DNA of 64,000 bases, taken from positions 9,362,001-9,426,000 of the forward strand of contig OZ316891.1 of the NCBI GenBank assembly GCA_973895155.1, written 5' to 3'. Under the pieces are notes generated by a model. The model saw only the letters and a list, made by a program, of their open reading frames with translations. It had not been told where the DNA came from and made no database searches. Positions 37,347 to 48,730 of this stretch are shown one piece after another (position 1 is the stretch's first letter; every line of letters begins with the position of its first letter). Made by a program: the position numbers and the translations under genes. This stretch comes from Marsupella aquatica. Taxonomy: Eukaryota > Marchantiophyta.

Positions 37347-40272
37347 GAATGGAGCCAAATCGGCAATGTGTTGTAGGGCCTAGGAAGGGGAAGCCTCCTG
37401 TTCCACCGGAGGCAGAATGGGAGAAGTTCCCAATAGCCAAGATCCACAAACATTGCATGCGAGCTAAAAATCCATCCCATAGAAGAACATTAGGGTCAGG
37501 TTTTCTTTGCAAAATCATGACACTCAGATGACTCATGTCAACACTTTGTGAAGAAGCATGCTTTTTGGATCACATGCGATCAGTACATCGCATGAATCCA
37601 TAACCGTGTTCGGTTGGTCGTCCCAAAATGGCAGCACGCTAGAGGTTTGTAGCTTTGATTCAATCATTCTGCGTTCATTTCATAGACAACTACTAGTTCA
37701 TGTTCTGGTATGGATTGATTAATTACTCCTGGTTTATGTTTTGCTATTCAAACAATGGTTTGTGTGTGCCTACAGGAATCAACTGAGTACGGCAGCCATG
37801 ATTCACAACAAAGAGTTAACTTTGGGTTCCTACCCTGCACGAGTGTGGAAACTCAAGCGACAATGAATGTCATGGTTGCTACGATGGGTGAATGGCCTCA
37901 AGTTAGCTCATGAAGGGGATGAGACAACATGGGTTCTGAGTAAGGTCACAGAGCGGTACAATGATTGGAGGAAATCTCAAGAGTTCACCAGCATGCTCAC
38001 CGCTGTGAAATCAAACATTCTTGCATTCTGGGAAAATCATAGTCCCAACATTGATCTAGTGGAGATGCGAGCTAGGGTATGTGCAATGCAGTTTATGTTG
38101 TGTTGATATCGGGTAAGTTCATTGTAGTTTATGTTGTGTCGGTACCGGGTACTTGAAATCTAGTTTATGTTGTGTCGAGAAGGGTATGTGAATTGTACTT
38201 TATGTTGTATTGCTATAGTAATGCAGTTTTGGTAGTAAGTTTTGACATATGAAATGCATCATGGTCATAGGCAATGCTTCCAAAAGATGTGGACGAATGG
38301 AGAAGTGACAATGGGATGCCCCCAAGTGGATCTTGCCCACTCTGATTTGAACGCTGACAAGATTGTATTTAAGAAGCGTGTCATTTTTTAGAAGGAGCCA
38401 CCTCCAAAAACTAGAGCAAAGGGTAAGGGTAAGGGTAAGGCCCCATGTAAGAAGCCTGCTAAGAATTCTGAAACATAGAAGCAGACATGGCCAAGAAGCA
38501 GTCAAGGGCCAGGAAGGCTCAAACGCAAGTTCAACAGAGACAGGGCTTGAGGTCTAGGACCAAGGCCACACTGGGAAGGAACACAATTGAAAGCCAGGTT
38601 AGGCACATTCATATGCTATCTATTGTGGCATTGATGTTCCAAGCAAATTAATGTTCTTTCCTTTGTATTATGGAATGCGACTCTTTCTACTTGTGTGCAG
38701 GCAAAAGCTGTAGTTCCTGACAGATCGTCTACATGGAAGAGAAGGCGTGTACCAAACACCCAAGAACCAACTAAGAAAAAGCAAAAAAACATCAACAACA
38801 CTTTCCATGTACCTCACATTGTCTTTGCCTTCATTGCAACACCTCCTATCCTATTGCAATTTTGGTGTTTGTCACATGTTCTAGACAGACGACAATGACA
38901 ACATAGATGAAGCTTCAAAAGAAAGGGCTGGAGATAGGGCAGACATTGATGGGGCCACAAAAGATGGGGCAGAGGATGCCACTAGTGAGCATGCTTCACA
39001 AGAACAGGTTGGACGGATGATGATGATGGGGCCACAGAAGACAAGGCAAATTATGATGGGGAGACATAAGAGGGGCCCAAGATGACAAGGCAGAGGATGA
39101 TGGGGCCACAGAAGATGGGGCCCAACAAGATGGGTCCACAAAAGATGGGGCCCAACATGATGGGTCCACAAAAGATGGGGATGAAGATTATGGGCCACAG
39201 AAGACGAGGCAGAGGATGATGGTGTTACAGGAGATGGGTCCACAGAAGACGGGGCAAAGGATGATGGTGTCATAGGAGATGGGCCCACAGAAGATGGGGC
39301 CCGAGAAGAAGCTTCACAACAAGTATCTTCAGAACAAGACAGCCAAGAAGCCATAGAAGAGGGTAAATTTGCAGAGGAACAGGAAGGAAAAGAAGGAGAA
39401 CCTACAGATGAAACTCGTCTTGAGGCATATGTCAAATGCTTGTCGGAAATTAAGGTGAGGCTATAGTCTGTGTTCTTTCCTGTTCAATGCCATTTGCTCT
39501 TGTTATATTCCCAAATCCATTGTCATGCGTTATGTTCTTGCAGGGAAGGGAAAAGCAACAACACACTAGCCGAGCAAAGGTGTCTGGCCAAAAAAAACAG
39601 GCAAAGAAGACAAAGAAGGTGTCTTTCCTCAATGAAGAGCACACCAGTGCACCCCTACCTGGTCCAAAATCATGGACTAAGATGAGATGGACCCAAGGAT
39701 TGGGGAAGATCATAACACATCACGTTGACAAATTGACCAAAATTATTCCTCCCTATTCAGACTTAGTTCTGGATGGGGTTACTATTCCATTCATTGACAC
39801 CTATAATGTTGGAGGCAAATATAGTAGGAACACCTGGTTGCCTTTACATGCTGCAAGGCGCAAGATCTTCAGCAGCAGGGAATATTTGGCATTGGGTTTA
39901 TCACACAAGGTAATCACCCTTCGGTTGTAACAATCTGCTCAACACTTAATTGATGTTTTGCAAATGTCCTAGCCGTATGTGTAATGGTTTATGTTTTGTG
40001 GTGCAGAAAAATTGTTGTGCCTTTTCGACCTATTCATGAAGATCATCCATGGCCGGGGTACCTTTTTGTGTGGGTCGGCCCGGATGGCATCCCAATTCTA
40101 CCAAGGCATGTCGATTGCATACTCGCAAATCGCCATACCCCTCATCGATCTTCAAATTAAGAAAGCCTTGGGACTTGTCCAAGCATTGGGGCTCAGATGA
40201 AGTTTGCAAGTTCCCTCTCCTGAAATTGGATCTTGTGTCCACAATAGCCTTCGTGGAAGCGTTTCCTATGTA
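37347..40272 (+). pseudogene. Second gene of the MULE, multi-exon, no recognised family
   Basis: At least seven exon-like blocks with splice-site ends can be read. They are A 37,347-37,530 (ATG at 37,349, MEPNRQCVVGPRKGKPPVP), B 37,786-38,075, C 38,271-38,597, D 38,701-38,812, E 38,885-39,452, F 39,545-39,908 and G 40,006-40,272. Exon C is lysine-rich (KTRAKGKGKGKAPCKK). Exon E is an acidic repeat built from units like DGATEDGAQQDGSTKDG. Exon F is basic then globular-looking (for example IPFIDTYNVGGKYSRN), and G contains PWPGYLFVWVGPDGIP. Exon C has two in-frame TAG codons that look like former CAG, and B, E and G need frame changes, so this copy is broken. Its position, convergent with the transposase, matches mudrB of MuDR, but I see no sequence link to it. 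A chromatin-binding or transposition-helper role is only a guess. Confidence 0.6.
38083..38215 (+). repeat. Intronic tandem motif array, about 35-40 bp unit
   Basis: Within the intron after exon B, four units each hold (G/C)TTTATGTTGT followed by G(G/A)(T/G)A-type sequence (around 38,089, 38,129, 38,162 and 38,198). The array is in the sense direction of the + strand gene and ends shortly before the 3' splice site at 38,270. Confidence 0.85.
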
Positions 40273-40927
40273 AAGTGAACTGCCAGTTGGCAACTCTCAA
40301 TACAAAGAATTTTCCATATAATGGTGTAATGGTTGATTGTCCCCTCCCATAGTTTGAGAAAATGATGTTTCACACTTGTACAGATTGTTATGAATGGTAG
40401 CCAAAATTGTGTGTTCGCCAACGCACTTGTCATGCCTTGAACAATAATAAAGTCAACCTATCTTGAACAAGAGCTGTATCCTTTATGTTTTGACACACCA
40501 GTATATTTCTGACGAGGGCAGGTTGATGTTCTATTTACAACCTTTAATGGTTATGCAACCGACATCTCCAAACGCGTGCAAGTCATGGTTTATGTTCTGT
40601 CATGAACATACTTGGGTTTATGTTCTGTCATGGTTTATGTACATAGTGGTTTATGTTCTGTCATGAACATACTTGGGAGCCTTGGTTTGTGAAAACTCTG
40701 AACAACATGTAGGCAAACTCTTGTGTGCTATAAGTAGTTTATCCCCTACCTAGAAACAAAGTCATTATGAGTTTTGTGTACTTTTGACCGAGTTATGGTT
40801 GATGTTTTGTCCATCTCTCACATATTATCTATAACACAAGACTCATTATCAATGTTTTGCCACACACATATATACAAGGGCTACAACAAAGGGGTATGTT
40901 ATTATATTATTCATCATCTTCCAAGAG

Positions 40928-40945
40928 AGGTACAACATTCAGATC
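40928..40945 (-). other. DLNxxP (EAR-like) motif at the transposase C-terminus
   Basis: The - strand reads Asp-Leu-Asn-Val-Val-Pro seven codons before the TAA stop. DLNxxP is one of the two standard forms of the plant EAR motif that recruits TOPLESS-type corepressors. The match is exact, but short motifs arise by chance, and function is inferred. Confidence 0.6.
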
Positions 40946-41559
40946 AATATTGACATTCATGTCAATATCCCTACCACCCCCTCGAAGATGAATAACACGG
41001 TTTGGAACTACTGGCAAGGACAAATTTGTAGTCCTTCGCCGCCGCTTGCCTTCCTGATATTCTGATCTTATCCTACATAGATGTTGTCTATTAGATTCCC
41101 TAGTTACTTTACGCTTTGAAGGCACTGCACATGGCACCAAGCGTTCATCATATTGTATAGATGGTGCCTGAGTTTGCTGCCCTCTCTTGCCCCCATGGTA
41201 AATATCTATAACCCCTAAGCGATGCTTAGATGTCAGCCCTATAGGCCTTACAAATGCATCTGCAAGACCTATATTGGGCTTCCCTGATCGAAAGCACTTT
41301 GATTTGTTGTTGAGCTTTCAGTTTGGTGAGTGTGACTTGTGATGCCAGGAATGCTTGTTCTGTGAGGTAGTCATCTCCTTCAACAATTGCCAACTGCTGT
41401 TCAAAAATGTGGATTAAGTCTGCCCTCATAGTCGGCTCTCTATTCTGAAAAGCTACAGTAGGGTGTTGTAAAATCTGAATCATAGACAATTATAGTAAGA
41501 TGCTACTAAACATAAACAAGAATACTTGCAACAAACATTGATAGAACATAAACATAAGC

Positions 41560-41870
41560 ATATACATAGTAAACAAAGGTGCAGAACATAAACTTAAACA
41601 AACGCCATAAACCCTGAACATGTGCAGAACATAAACTTAAACAAATGTTGTAAACCCTGAACATCATGTGCAGAACATAAACTTAAACAAATGCCGTAAA
41701 CCCTGAACATGTGTAGAACATAAACTTAAACAAACGCCGTAAACCCTGAACATGTGCTGAATATAAACTTAAACAAACTATGTAAACTTAAACAAAGAGA
41801 GATTTGCAGAACATAAACTTAAACAAACTTTGTAAACTTAAACAAAGAGAGATTTGCAGAACATGAACCT
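41560..41870 (-). repeat. Intronic tandem motif array, about 42-53 bp unit
   Basis: In the last large intron of the transposase gene, GCAGAACATAAACTTAAACA recurs about six times, interleaved with GTAAACCCTGAACATGTG-type sequence. Read in the gene's own direction each unit carries GTTTATGTTCTGC. Spacing is 42-53 bp and divergence low, so amplification is recent. Confidence 0.92.
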
Positions 41871-43184
41871 GTTCAGGTTGTTGGTAAATGTCTGTGTCCT
41901 CATGGACTCCGGTTGGTTGTCCTCCTTTCGGCTCTGTTTCTTCATGTTGAAGCAGTTCCAAATGGTCAATGCCACCCATCAAAGTACCAAACCTGGACCC
42001 TAATTGTTGTACTAGAACACCTCCATCGAAGCCTCTAAATAAGAGAGCCTTGATCTGATGTTTACACATATTTCCCTCATCCGCCCATTTACAATCACAA
42101 GAAGGAAAGTTTGAGAATATATTCTGAACAATGTGCTCCTTCCCATCAGGCTTGCCACTTCTTACTATTGCTTGGTTGGGCAGGCTTGGATCAGGAAAAT
42201 AGACTTTGTGGTATTTCATGGCATGCATGGCCTTGTGGAGGCTATTCAGGACAACCTCTTCCTTTTTGTAATTGATAATTCTCCCCCTTGCTTTGCACCA
42301 AAGCTGGTACCAAAAGAAAGGAAGCATAACCTGGAACAAAGAAGTGACAACCCTGTCTAGACGCAGAGCTCCAATGGACCCAATATTCCTCTTGATCATC
42401 TTCTTGAATGTTAAATGCCAAGCTTCAATTGCACCATTTGTATTCTGGTTGGCTCGAGGCATGTCTCAAACAGCCCTCATCCACTTTGCTGTGATTCCAC
42501 AAATGCATAAAAACAATAATTAGTTGTAATCATGAGAAAACTCCAAGAAATATGCTTTACTCATTGCAAGGACAAATGAGTAGGAGGTCAGCAGAACGTG
42601 AACCTGTTTTGTGCATCCAAGTGTCTTCAAAATATGCTAGGAATCGTTGTTCCATGTGGTACTTTGCTTGGAAGGATCGCCACTTAACTTGCATGTCTTC
42701 CTCAGTATTGGCGTACATGGATCCCCTAGATCATCATTCATATCCAGAAGCTTGGTTCTATTTGGTACAATCTTGATCAAATTCTCCTTCCAAGCTCTGT
42801 ATACAGAAACACGTGAGTGGGTTGGGCAGAACATAAACTTCATACGGCTAGTTACAAATGTGGTAACATTACTTGCAACACAAAATGTTTTCAATGTGGG
42901 AAAACATACCATCGAACATGCCAACTGCAAAAATAAATGGGGATATTGGGAAAGACAACTTTCAATGCGCTGACTTCAGCTTGAGCACAGTCAATAATGA
43001 AGCAGCTAGGACTCCAATCAGGTTTTTGCGCCAACGCTGTATCCTTTATTGCCTTCAAAAAAGTAGCAATGTGCTCAGCTGATTCAGACTACTGGATGCA
43101 CCATGCTATGGGTAATCCCATCTGGTGTTGATCAAAAGCAACGAGCGTGAAGAAAGGGAACTGCAACCGCACTGGGGTTAGAAA

Positions 43185-43765
43185 GGCGGAACATGAACTA
43201 GGAGATAAATTAAGTCAACTACATCGTGTAGTGACATGGGCAGAACATGAACTATAATACTAGAAACAAGATATATGAAGAGCCAAACATGAACTACAAG
43301 ACAAAAAATGAAATAGGTCACATGGGCACAACATGAACTATAATACTAGAAACAAAATATATGAAGAGCAAAACATGAACTACAAGACAGAAAATGAAAT
43401 AGGTCACATGGGCAGAACATGAACTATAATACTCGAAACAAAATATATGAAGAGCAAAACATGAACTACAAGACAGCAAATGAAATAGGTCACATGGGCA
43501 GAACATCAACTACAAAATATATGAAGAGCAGAACATCAACTACAAGACAAAAAATGAAATAGGTCTTATGAACAAAACATGAACTATAACACAAGGGATA
43601 GACACAACAAACATATGAAGAGGGCAGAACATGAACTACAACCCAGACACAAAATGAAGTCAATTGCATGGTGAAAAAGGTGTGATGGGCAGAACATGAA
43701 CCATAATTGAAGGAACAAACACAAGAAAACATATGAAGAGGGCAAAATATGAACTATAAGACATG
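43185..43765 (-). repeat. Intronic tandem motif array, unit about 60-90 bp
   Basis: It fills most of the intron between the two catalytic transposase exons. GGGCA(G/C)AACATGAACTATAA and AACATGAACTACAAGACA alternate with ATATATGAAGAG and AATGAAATAGGTCACATG. In gene direction the core is AGTTCATGTTCTGCCC. At least ten motif copies are present. Confidence 0.92.
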
Positions 43766-45225
43766 GAATGTAATGAAATGGACATCCTGAGGAGATGAAA
43801 TGCTAATTACATACCCCATATTTATTAGTTGCAAACGTACTATCTAACGCCAACACTGATCCATGAGATAGGGTGATCATCTGCGCTCTTTGCCAAGGTG
43901 ACTGCAATGAAAGTATGAAATCCTGCTTTGGTGGGCCCGCCATGTACTCTTGTGAGAGAAGCACTCTCTCAGGATACATCCCCATCCATTTGCGTATCGA
44001 TGCCTGGTCATTGTCAGACCATAGCCAGGTCTCCTTGTCAACTTTTCGTTTGAGTTTTCGAAGATCTTGTTTAGAAACCAGGTCGTCTCTCCCATCAAAA
44101 GTTAGTGTCACACCAGGATCAGTGGTATTGTGTCCACAATCATCACCATCTCTTTCAAACTGCGATTGACAGTGGAGGTCATAAATATCAAGGACGGACC
44201 ATCCTGCCCTCAATAAGTCCTCAAGGTGCTTCTGGACCTCTCTGGTCAACCATGGAGCAATGGTGCATTTTGGTCCCCAAGAGGGAGGCCCCAATTGTGG
44301 ATCCCAATGGCCATGCACAATGTCCCCTCTCTGATTACAATGCTTTCTGCAATTGAAACACAGACAGAACATAAACCACTACATACAAATGTGATGGTAG
44401 AGAGTAAAAACAACTATGTTGCACAAAATTAGGCAGAACCTAAACTTTAGCACATAAATTCATGTGAACATGGACCCTGAAAGAGACTTGTCCGAGTAAG
44501 CATAATTAGACAGAATGCATCCTTGCCTGTTTATGTAGGAGAGCTGAACAACATCAGGGTTGGCTTTCATCCTCTTCGCAATGAAGTGACACCGACATCC
44601 TCGCTTGACATGGTTGTTGAATGCATTCTTACGTAGTCTAGGTCTACTCCCAACTCCTGATGTTGGTTTTGTTCCAGGAAGTGGAGGAATAGCTACGCTA
44701 CGCATGTCTTCCTCTTGTGGGCCATAGGAACACCAAAAGATGGTATATTCTATCCAATCAGTGTTATTTGAATTAGATTTTCTTGAGGTTCTAATATGAA
44801 ATGAACTCTCAAATTTTGGATCCTTTCTGCCCTCGCCATCTCTAAAATCAGTGAGACGGTTCCATGGAATGAGAGCTTGGTCATATGGGCTCCAAGCAAT
44901 GTGTAGCGACGAAAATTTCCCAGCCGGTGGAATCTGTACGTACTCCCATGTTTCATGAATCATTGGATTACGCAAAGGCTCCCAACAATTATCCTGCCAC
45001 GACGGTGGTAGAACATAAACTACAAGACAAATATTTCGGGTACAAAACTCACACCGCACGATTGGGTACAAAGCGCGTGCATTTGCATTGCAAGGGCAAT
45101 TGAAAAAAAACGACGTGTTTGCACAGTAGTACCACCAACACAAAGACAAAGAGCACATGAACTGACAAATAACAGAAACATTTAGGGGGAAATGAAATCG
45201 GTGGAAATGAATAGCGTCATAACAT

Positions 45226-45230
45226 GATAT
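45226..45230. other. Left target-site duplication of the Copia element
   Basis: GATAT abuts the TG end of the left LTR; the same five bases follow the CA end of the right LTR at 49,048-49,052. Five bases is the normal Copia duplication length. Confidence 0.9.
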
Positions 45231-45574
45231 TGTTGAGCATAGACGACATTCGTAACGGCAAGCCCATGAACCATCCAACGCACAATAGTCGACACAAAGA
45301 GATACGTGGTTCACCTCCACATGAGGCTACGTCCACGGGAACACACAAGAGCTTTACTGCACTCTAGGCCGACCGGCCATAGCAAGCATCCACAGCACAA
45401 GCTCTCCCTATCTCTCAACTAGCTCCGTAACAATGAGCCTAAGTTCCACCAGGGTCTGACATCAGCCCTGGCTATATACACAACAGCACTACCGCTAACA
45501 TTAGCTAAGTCCTAACCTGAGTTAGACTAACTGGGGTTAGCTCATGAGTCACAAGACTAGAGCAATATCTAACA
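45231..45574 (-). repeat. 3' LTR of the Copia element, 344 bp
   Basis: Begins TGTTGAGCATAG and ends TATCTAACA on the + strand. On its inner side is the polypurine tract of the element, seen on the + strand as AACTCCCCCTTGACTC at 45,575-45,590. Confidence 0.95.
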
Positions 45575-45781
45575 AACTCCCCCTTGACTCTTGTCTTGGG
45601 GATTGGACTAAATGCAACCATATGGAATCCTCAGCGGGAAGTTCTAGACAATCACCAAACCAGGTCTCCCCCTAAAAACCACAAGGATTAACTAAGGGTT
45701 AACTAGAACTAAGCCGTAGCCTAATAGGAATGAGTAATCCATATACAAATAGTCAAACATTGCTAAATAACTCTACATGCA

Positions 45782-48730
45782 CTACAACTGCAAAACTTGC
45801 AAAGTAGCACGGTGTCTTGAGAAACTCTCCAAAGGAATCACTTTGGTAAAGGCATCAGCGGGATTGAGCTTTCCATCAATCTTGACTAGCTCAAAAGTTT
45901 TATCAGACACTGCTTGCCTGATAAAATGGTACCTGATATCAATGTGCTTCACCCTGCTATCCATCACTTGGTTAGCAGCCAAGTGAAGAGCACTCTGACT
46001 ATCACAGTTTAGAGTCATTTTGCCATGCTCTAAACCCATCTCCGCGATCAACTTGTCCAACCAAATTGCTTCCTTTGCAGCTTCTGCTGCTGCAACATAC
46101 TCTGCTTCTGTAGTAGACTGAGATATGCACTTCTGCAAGGTAGATTTCCAACTGATACATCCTCCTCCAAGAGTGTATACAAACCCAGTTGTAGACCTCC
46201 TTGTATCCAGACAGCCTCCATAGTCAGAATCTACATAGCCAACTAACGTTCTATCTGATCTGTTATCAAATAGTAATCCATAGTCCTGTGTACCCTTCAG
46301 ATACCTGAGAATCCACTTCACAGCTTCCCAATGTACCTTCCCTGGATTTGACATGAATCTGCTAACCTTGCCCATCGCTAGGGCCAAGTCAGGCCTAGTA
46401 CAAGTCATCAAATACATCAGACTGCCTACTGCCTTCTCATAAGGTATCTTAGCCATCAGACCTTTCTCCACAGCATCCGTAGGAGAGAAAGCCGATGATA
46501 ACTTAAAATGTGAAGCTAAAGGAATACTCACTGGCTTACAGTTTTCCATGTTGAATCGTGCAAGTACTTTCCTCGCATACTGGCCTTGACTCAAGCACAA
46601 CTGTCCAGTATCAGAGTTCCTAAAAATCTCCATCCCTAAGATCCTTTTGGCCTTACCAAGATCCTTCATCCTGAATTCAACACTCAATTTTGCCTTGAGA
46701 CTATCAACCTCAGATTGATCTTTAGCCACAATCAGCATGTCATCCACATAGATCACCAGAATGATGAAACCAAATACATCATTCTTGACTGATTTCGTAC
46801 ACACACAAGGATCATACACCATCCTTGTAAAACCTTGAGCAAGCATGAAATCATCAAACCGCTTGTTCCACTGTTTGGGAGACTGCTTCAATCCATACAA
46901 GGACTTGAGCAATCTGCAAACTAAGCTCTCTTGGCCCTTCTTCATAAAGCCTACTGGCTGTCGCATGAAGATCATCTCTTCCAAGTTGCCATAGAGAAAA
47001 GCAGTAACAACATCCATCTGATCCATCACCAAACCAAAAAACACAATAAGCTGACACAAGATCCGAATTGTGGAATACTTAGCCACCGGTGAAAAGACCT
47101 CATTGTAGTCCACTCATTTCTCCTGAGTGAACCCCTTGGCAACAAGCCTTGCCTTGTAGATCTTATCTCCACCCTCTGAAGGACTGTCCTTCAACTTGTA
47201 AATCCACTTGCTGTCCACCACTTGCTGACCTCTTGGAAGCTCCACCAGCTCCCATGTCTTGTTGTCACTCAAAGATTGCAACTCCCTCTGCATTGCTGCA
47301 TTCCACTCATACTTCTGCTCTGAAGCACAAGCCTCACTGTACGAAGAAGGCTCTCCTTCTTCCAAGATCAAAGCCATATCATCATCATCAGGTGCAATGT
47401 CAATGTCATCTAGCTTAGATGAGTCTGCCCATTGACCATACCTGGTAGGAGCTCTAGTAGAACGACTGGAAGTTCTTCTAGTAGATGACTCAGGCTGATC
47501 TGTTGCTGCTGCTGGTTGAATTTGAGGTACCCTAGCAACAATCTGCTCCTCTTATTCCATCACAGGAACCAGCTCCAAGCCCGGAGCTTCTCCACCTCTC
47601 CTGTCATGAACAACATCATGACTAATCTCCCCCTCAACCGGGTCCGGGATGGGAGATTTCCCCTTGTCAGTATGGGAGTCCTGAGAACTCTCCCCCTCCT
47701 TTGATGATCTGGACTCATTAAAGGACACATCTCTACTAACAATTAGTTTACAGGTTACTGGATCCCATAACCTATAACCCTTCACACCTTTCTGATAGCC
47801 AAGGAAAATGCACTTCTTCGACTTGGACTCCAGCTTGGATCGAAGCTGGGAAGGTGTAAGCACATAAGCATCACATCCAAAAATCCTCAGATGTGAGTAA
47901 TCTGCTGGACGCCCGTACCTCATTTCAAATGGCGTCTTGAATCCAATAGAACTGGATGGAGAAAAATTTACCAGATAAGCTGCAGTGTTGACAGCTTCAG
48001 CCCAAAACTCATGTGGTAAGCATGATTGACTCAACATACTCCTCGAGCGGTCCAATAGTGTTCGGTTGAGTCTCTCAGAAACACCATTCTGCTGAGGAGT
48101 ATAGCTTGTTGTGAGATGGCGGGTAATCCCCTGCTCCTTACAATACATTCCAAATTCCCCGGAACTGTATTCACCGCCATTATCCGATCGTAGATATCTC
48201 ACCTTATTACCAGTCTGATTTTCAACTTGGGCTTTCCACTCCTTAAAAGTGGCAAAAACATCAGACTTACTGTGTAGAAAATATATCCACACATACCTTG
48301 AGTAATTGTCTATGAATGTGACATAGTATAACCGTCCAGAATGTGAGGGAGTAGGGGCTGGACCCCACACATCACTATGTACATACTCAAGTACCTCCTT
48401 GCTGGTGTGAGTTCCAACTCCGAAGGGTTTCCTGTGCTGCTTCCCTAGCACACAGTGCTCACAAAATTCCAACTTACAAGATTGCAAATTAGAAAGTAAT
48501 CCTTTCTTCTGAAGAATAACCAAACCTTTTTCACTCATGTGGCCCAAACGGAAGTGCCACAGCCGGGCCGTCTCCTCATGAGATAAGGTTACATTGGCTT
48601 CATCACAAACTACACTGCCCTCCAAAACGTATAGATTGTTATGTCTCTTTCCCTTCAATACAACTTGTTGAGCATAGACGACATTCGTAACGGCATACCC
48701 ATGAACCATCCAACGCACAATAGTCGACAC
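45782..48730 (-). pseudogene. Copia pol polyprotein, gag and protease missing, two stops
   Basis: One continuous frame runs from within the 5' LTR (48,730) to 45,782, interrupted by TAA near 47,553 and TGA near 47,113. In order it shows a gag-pre-integrase zinc region (LWHFRLGHMS..CEHCVLGKQH), the integrase core with DVWGP, LRSDNGGEYSS and ERLNRT, a reverse transcriptase with KARLVAKGFTQ, VKTAFL-type VVTAFLYGNLEE, LYGLKQSPKQWN and the catalytic YVDDML near 46,745, and RNase H with GYVDSDYGG and TEAEYVAAAEA. These are standard Ty1/Copia order and motifs. No frameshift is needed, only the two stop codons, which is consistent with point mutation of a once intact gene. The first 20 or so residues of the open frame are LTR sequence, an artefact of the deletion that joined LTR to pol. 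Confidence 0.93.

Larger units (their letters stand above)
40907..45004 (-). pseudogene. MULE transposase gene, multi-exon, broken
   Basis: Exons run from high to low coordinates. About 45,004-44,480 holds an N-terminal DNA-binding-like region (KRGCRCHFIAKRM). 44,352-43,812 ends with the first DDE aspartate in LALDSTFATNKYG. About 43,158-42,905 continues with FPFFTLVAFDQHQMGLPIAW, the second aspartate in FIIDCAQAEV, and CSWHV. About 42,791-42,600 is next. About 42,500-41,875 gives NQNTNGAIEAWHLTFKK and a SWIM zinc finger, CDC then CKH. About 41,480-40,907 encodes a basic tail ending in DIDMNVNIDLNVVPLLEDDE. These are MULE transposase features. Breaks are a TAG directly after IAWCIQ, a TGA just before DMPRANQ, and a frame change near 42,700. 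The 5' end lies near the right terminal repeat and was split by the Copia insertion, so exon 1 is not identified. The DLNVVP at the C-terminus matches the plant EAR repression motif DLNxxP. Confidence 0.85.

Noticed and set aside
38881-39435. 184-codon - strand frame rich in Ser, Pro and His
   Set aside because: It is the antisense shadow of the acidic repeat exon of the + strand transposon gene.
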